Assembly (NCBI RefSeq): GCF_024298965.1 | Contig: NZ_CP085193.1 | Coordinates: 3,410,001 to 3,474,000 of the forward strand | Direction of reading: 5' to 3' | Source of the DNA: Streptomyces rapamycinicus NRRL 5491 | GTDB taxonomy: Bacteria > Actinomycetota > Actinomycetes > Streptomycetales > Streptomycetaceae | DNA length: 64,000 bases | In this document: one piece after another, positions 60,168-64,000 of the stretch | How the letters are laid out: each line of letters begins with the position of its first letter | Position numbering within the stretch: position 1 is the first letter of the stretch | Program-made: the position numbers and the translations under genes | The notes under the pieces: generated by a model | Databases searched by the model: none | Told to the model about the DNA's origin: nothing | The model's input: only the letters and a program-made list of their open reading frames with translations

Positions 60168-60250
60168 TCCCCCTCCGCCCGCCCCGCTGACCAGCCGGTC
60201 TGTCCGCCATACCCACCTCCCACCGCCGACTCTTCGCATGGAGCCCCGAC

Positions 60251-63200
60251 ATGGACGATGTGCACAAGCTCCGCCACTATCTGACCCGGGTCACCGCGGA
60301 GCTCAAGGAGACGCGGGCGCAACTGCGGGTGGCGGAGTCGGCGGCCGCCGAGCCGGTGGCGATCGTCGGGATGAGCTGCCGCTACCCCGGCGGAGTGGCC
60401 TCGCCCGAGGCGCTGTGGGAGCTCGTCGAAGGCGGCGGGGACGCCATTTCCGGGCTCCCGGTCGACCGTGGCTGGGATCTGGCGGGGCTGGTCGACCCGG
60501 ACGGCGAACGGCCGGGCACCTCGTACACCGCCGAGGGCGGATTCCTGCACACCGCAGGCGAGTTCGATGCCGACTTCTTCGGCATCTCCCCACGCGAGGC
60601 GCTTGCGATGGACCCCCAGCAGCGACTGCTGCTGGAGACGTCCTGGGAGCTGTTCGAGCGAGCGGGCATCGATCCGGTGTCGCTGCGCTCCAGCCGGACC
60701 GGGGTGTTCATCGGCGCCAGCTTCCACGACTACGGCAGCAGGCTGCCCGCGATCCCGGAGGAGGTCGAGGGCCATGCCATGACCGGTGTCGCGGGCAGTG
60801 TCGTCTCCGGGCGCATCGCCTACACCTTCGGGCTGACCGGCCCGGCCCTCACCGTGGACACGGCGTGTTCGTCCTCGCTGGTGGCGATGCATCTGGGAGT
60901 ACGGGCGCTGCGCAACGGCGAATGCGGGATGGCGGTCGTCGGCGGTGTCGCCGTGATGTCCACGCCGGATCTGTTCACCGAGTTCAGCAGGCAGCGGGGG
61001 CTGGCCCGGGACGGCCGGTGCAAGGCGTTCTCCGCCGCCGCGGACGGCATGGGCGCGGCCGAGGGCGTGGGGCTGCTGCTGGTGGAACGGCTGTCCGACG
61101 CCCGCCGCAACGGCCACCAGGTGCTCGGCGTGATCCGTGGCACCGCGGTCAACCAGGACGGCGCCTCCAACGGCCTCACCGCGCCCAACGGCCCCGCCCA
61201 GCGGCGAGTGATCCAGGACGCGCTGGCCGACGCGGGCGTGGCCTCGTCCGAGGTCGATGTGATCGAGGCGCACGGGACCGGTACGGCGCTGGGCGACCCC
61301 ATCGAGGCGCAGGCGCTGCTCGCCACGTACGGCCGGGACCGGCCCGCCGAACGCCCCGCGCTGCTGGGGTCGGTGAAGTCCAACATCGGCCACACCCAGG
61401 CCGCGGCGGGCGTGGCCGGTGTGATCAAGATGGTCATGGCGATGCGCCATGACGTCGTACCGCGCACCCTGCATGTGAACGAGCCGACGCCGCATGTGGA
61501 CTGGGCCTCCGGTGCGGTGGAGCTGGTGACGGAGAACGCGCCCTGGCCCGAGGCGGAACGGGCACGCCGCGCGGCGGTGTCGTCGTTCGGGGTCAGCGGC
61601 ACCAACGCTCACGTGATCCTCGAAGCGGCCCCGACGGCCGACACCACACCCGAATCCGCACCCACGGAGGGTCTGCTGCCGTGGGTGATCTCGGCACGCT
61701 CCGAGACCGCGCTACGAGCGCAGGCAGCGCAGTTGCTGACGTTCGCGGCCACGAGTGACCGGCACCTCGCCGACATCGGCTGGACGCTCGCACACCACCG
61801 GGCCGCGCTCGAACACCGCGCGGTGGTCGTGGCCGCCGACCGGGACACCTTCCTCGCCGGGCTGGACACGGTTGCCACCGGCGAGCCCGCCGCCCATGTG
61901 GTCAGCGGTGTCGCCCCGGAAGAACCGCCGTCCGGCGCGGTCTTCGTCTTTCCGGGGCAGGGGTCGCAATGGGTCGGTATGGCCGCCGAACTGCTCGATT
62001 CCTCAGCGGTGTTCGCCGAATCCATCGACCGGTGTGCCCAGGTCCTCGCCCCGCACATCGAGTGGGATCTCCTCGACGTCCTGCGCGAGACCTCGGACGA
62101 AAGCGCACTGGAACGGGTGGATGTCGTCCAGCCCGCCCTCTGGGCCGTGATGGTGTCCCTGGCCGAGGCGTGGCGTTCGTTCGGCATCGAGCCCTCCGCC
62201 GTCATCGGCCACTCACAAGGTGAGATCGCCGCCGCATGCGTCGCCGGTGTGCTCTCCCTCGAAGACGGCGCACGGCTCGTGGCGCTGCGCAGCCGCCTCA
62301 TCGCCCAGGAGCTGGCCGGACACGGCGGCATGGTCTCCCTCGCCACCTCCGCCGACCGGGCGCGCGAGCTGCTGACCGGCCGCGACGACGTCTGGATCGC
62401 CGCCGTCAACGGGCCCACCTCCACCGTCGTCGCCGGAACCCCCACCGGACTCGCCGAGGTGACCGCCGCAGCCGGGAACGCCGGACTGCGCACCCGCACC
62501 ATCCCGGTCGACTACGCGTCCCACACACCCCACGTCGACCGCATCCGGGAACCGCTCCTCCAACTCGCCGCGCCCATCACTCCCCGCCCCGGCGACATCC
62601 CCCTGTACTCCACCGTTACCGCCACCCGCATCGACGGCGAGACCCTCGACGCCGAGTACTGGTACCGCAACCTCCGCGAACCCGTCCGCTTCCACGACAC
62701 CGTCCACACCCTCCACGCCGACGGCCACACCCTCTGCCTCGAAACCAGCCCCCACCCCGTCCTCACCACCGCCATCCAAGAGACCAACGCCCACGCCATC
62801 CCCACCCTCCGCCGCGACCACGGCGGCATCCAGCAACTCCTCATCTCCCTCGCCACCCTCTGGACCCACGGCCTCACCCCCAACTGGCCCGCGATCCTCA
62901 CCCCCAACAACCCCACCCCCACCAACCTCCCCACCTACCCCTTCCAACGCCACCACTACTGGCTCTCGGCGGCCGAACGGGTCGGGGATCTTGCGGGCGC
63001 GGGGCTGTCCGTGGTGGGGCATCCGCTGGTGGCGGCCGGGGTGAGCATGGCCGAGGGCGGCGGGTACGTGTTCACGGGCCGGATCTCCACCCGTACGCAG
63101 CCATGGCTGGCCGACCACATGGTGCTGGACCGGGCCCTGGTGCCGGGCGCGGCCCTGCTGGAGCTCGTGCTGGGGGCCGGGCAGCACGTGGGCGCAGAAC

Positions 63201-64000
63201 AGCTGGACGAGCTCGTTCTGCACACCCCGCTGACCGTGCCGTCCGACGACACCGCCCTCGACATCCAGCTGGGCGTCGACGCGGCTGACGAGCGGGGCGC
63301 GTACGCCGTACGGCTGCACTCCCGGCCGCACCGCCCGGAGCAGGACGACGATCCGGCGGACTGGGTGTGTCATGCCACGGGGACGCTGACGGCGTCCAGG
63401 TCGTCGCCCGGCGACGCGGACATGGACGCGGACATGGACACGGACATGGACGCGGACGGGGGGCCGGGGGCCGAGGCCCAGTGGCCGCCCGCCGGCGCGG
63501 AGCCGGTGGACATCGACGCGTTCTACGAGCGGCTGGCGGAGCACGGCTATGGCTACGGCCCGGTGTTCCAGGGTGTGCGTGCCGTATGGCGCCGGGGCGA
63601 GGAGATGTTCGCCGAGGTGCGGCTGCCGGAGTCGGCCGCCGGTGACGCCGACCGGTTCGGTGTGCATCCGGCGCTGGTGGACGCGGCGTCGCAGACGCGT
63701 CTTGTGGGGCTCCTGGAGGGCGAGGCGGAGCGGCTGATGCCGCTGTCGTTCTCCGGGGCGCGGTTGCACGCCACGGGCGCGACCGTCGCCCGGGTGCGGA
63801 CAGCGCCCACGGGGCCGGGCGGGATCTCGGTGCGCATGACGGACCTCGCCGGGCTGCCGATCCTCACCGTCGACGAGGTGGTCTCGCGGCCCCTGACGGC
63901 CGACGCGCTGACGGCCGCCAGCGGGACGGCCCCGGACGCGCTCTTCGAGGTCACGTGGACGCCGCTGCCCCTCCGGCCGTCCGAGGCCACGGAGCCCATC
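60251..64000 (+). CDS. Type I modular PKS, module 3 (incomplete at window end)
   Basis: An ATG at 60251 opens a frame that runs 1250 codons to the edge with no stop. The N-terminus [20 protein letters not shown] is a coiled-coil docking helix that can pair with the C-terminus of the preceding PKS, 83 bp upstream. A KS (Cys206 in [13 protein letters not shown]) is followed by an AT (Ser655 in GHSQG, YASH; methylmalonyl predicted) and a dehydratase-like domain. The DH has His956 in the HxxxGxxxxP motif, but the glycine is Asp960. The second catalytic-type aspartate is Asp1144 in HPALVDAAS. An Asp/Met-rich insert [16 protein letters not shown] lies within the DH. A KR and ACP probably lie beyond the window. 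Confidence 0.92.
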   Translation, partial: MDDVHKLRHYLTRVTAELKETRAQLRVAESAAAEPVAIVGMSCRYPGGVASPEALWELVEGGGDAISGLPVDRGWDLAGLVDPDGERPGTSYTAEGGFLHTAGEFDADFFGISPREALAMDPQQRLLLETSWELFERAGIDPVSLRSSRTGVFIGASFHDYGSRLPAIPEEVEGHAMTGVAGSVVSGRIAYTFGLTGPALTVDTACSSSLVAMHLGVRALRNGECGMAVVGGVAVMSTPDLFTEFSRQRGLARDGRCKAFSAAADGMGAAEGVGLLLVERLSDARRNGHQVLGVIRGTAVNQDGASNGLTAPNGPAQRRVIQDALADAGVASSEVDVIEAHGTGTALGDPIEAQALLATYGRDRPAERPALLGSVKSNIGHTQAAAGVAGVIKMVMAMRHDVVPRTLHVNEPTPHVDWASGAVELVTENAPWPEAERARRAAVSSFGVSGTNAHVILEAAPTADTTPESAPTEGLLPWVISARSETALRAQAAQLLTFAATSDRHLADIGWTLAHHRAALEHRAVVVAADRDTFLAGLDTVATGEPAAHVVSGVAPEEPPSGAVFVFPGQGSQWVGMAAELLDSSAVFAESIDRCAQVLAPHIEWDLLDVLRETSDESALERVDVVQPALWAVMVSLAEAWRSFGIEPSAVIGHSQGEIAAACVAGVLSLEDGARLVALRSRLIAQELAGHGGMVSLATSADRARELLTGRDDVWIAAVNGPTSTVVAGTPTGLAEVTAAAGNAGLRTRTIPVDYASHTPHVDRIREPLLQLAAPITPRPGDIPLYSTVTATRIDGETLDAEYWYRNLREPVRFHDTVHTLHADGHTLCLETSPHPVLTTAIQETNAHAIPTLRRDHGGIQQLLISLATLWTHGLTPNWPAILTPNNPTPTNLPTYPFQRHHYWLSAAERVGDLAGAGLSVVGHPLVAAGVSMAEGGGYVFTGRISTRTQPWLADHMVLDRALVPGAALLELVLGAGQHVGAEQLDELVLHTPLTVPSDDTALDIQLGVDAADERGAYAVRLHSRPHRPEQDDDPADWVCHATGTLTASRSSPGDADMDADMDTDMDADGGPGAEAQWPPAGAEPVDIDAFYERLAEHGYGYGPVFQGVRAVWRRGEEMFAEVRLPESAAGDADRFGVHPALVDAASQTRLVGLLEGEAERLMPLSFSGARLHATGATVARVRTAPTGPGGISVRMTDLAGLPILTVDEVVSRPLTADALTAASGTAPDALFEVTWTPLPLRPSEATEPI
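63414..63459 (+). repeat. 12-bp tandem repeat within the DH domain
   Basis: GACATGGACGCG-type 12-bp units are repeated about three to four times, encoding alternating Asp-Met-Asp-Ala/Thr. The acidic insert sits in a surface loop position of the dehydratase-like domain and is absent from typical DH sequences. Confidence 0.7.

Noticed and set aside
60238..61452. Frame starting at the ATG at 60238
   Set aside because: It is out of frame with the ketosynthase. The ATG at 60251 gives the docking helix and intact KS motifs.

Overview
The window looks like a chromosomal segment from a Streptomyces species or a close relative. It is very GC rich, uses GTG and TTG starts freely, carries Tat and lipoprotein signals typical of the group, has a rare TTA codon in a regulator, and ends in a modular type I polyketide synthase (PKS). 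This assignment rests on gene content and style only.

Layout. (1) 0-8.4 kb: a MocA-like nucleotidyltransferase, malate synthase A, a secreted fucosidase, and a leftward urate operon (OHCU decarboxylase, hydroxyisourate hydrolase, uricase, 8-oxoguanine deaminase). A small HTH regulator and a thiamine-binding-like protein sit beside the operon. (2) 8.4-19 kb: a zinc-ribbon protein with a degenerate Mrr-like domain, a metallopeptidase lipoprotein, two acyl-CoA synthetases, a GAF-LuxR regulator, a CorA transporter, a PI-PLC-like enzyme, and a GH6 glycosidase interrupted by a long disordered insert. (3) 19-26.6 kb: xanthine dehydrogenase (FAD, FeS and Mo subunits plus XdhC) divergent from a PucR regulator. 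(4) 26.6-34.1 kb: a TPR protein, a GntR regulator, a DUF2637 membrane protein, an ATPase of the anti-sigma type, and a GH38 alpha-mannosidase. (5) 34.1-41.7 kb: a compact accessory cluster divergent from a TTA-containing HTH/TPR regulator and an ASCH protein. (6) 41.7-48.9 kb: PoxB, a PP2C-like protein, a flavin disulfide oxidoreductase, a frameshifted PPOX gene, and RsgA preceded by a probable 23-residue leader ORF. (7) 49.1-64 kb: a PKS locus running off the right edge.

How it works together. Xanthine dehydrogenase and 8-oxoguanine deaminase both make urate. Uricase, UraH and UraD turn urate into allantoin, whose breakdown elsewhere yields glyoxylate for malate synthase. The malate synthase and urate-operon promoters share a 16-bp palindrome (TCAACAGNNNNTTGAA) whose right half overlaps the -35 box in both. 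This suggests one purine/glyoxylate regulon.

Two specialised-metabolism loci stand out. The 34.1-41.7 kb cluster (RpiB-like isomerase, DegT/StrS aminotransferase, B12-type radical SAM enzyme, a 93-residue unknown, a nucleoside phosphorylase-like enzyme and a GT2) resembles a sugar- or nucleoside-derived pathway that I cannot match to a known product. The PKS opens with a KSQ-AT-ACP loading module, continues with KS-AT-ACP and KS-AT-KR-ACP modules, and passes to a second protein with KS-AT-DH. All four ATs carry YASH, so a propionate-primed, methyl-branched chain is predicted. Two ATs share about 730 bp of apparently identical DNA.
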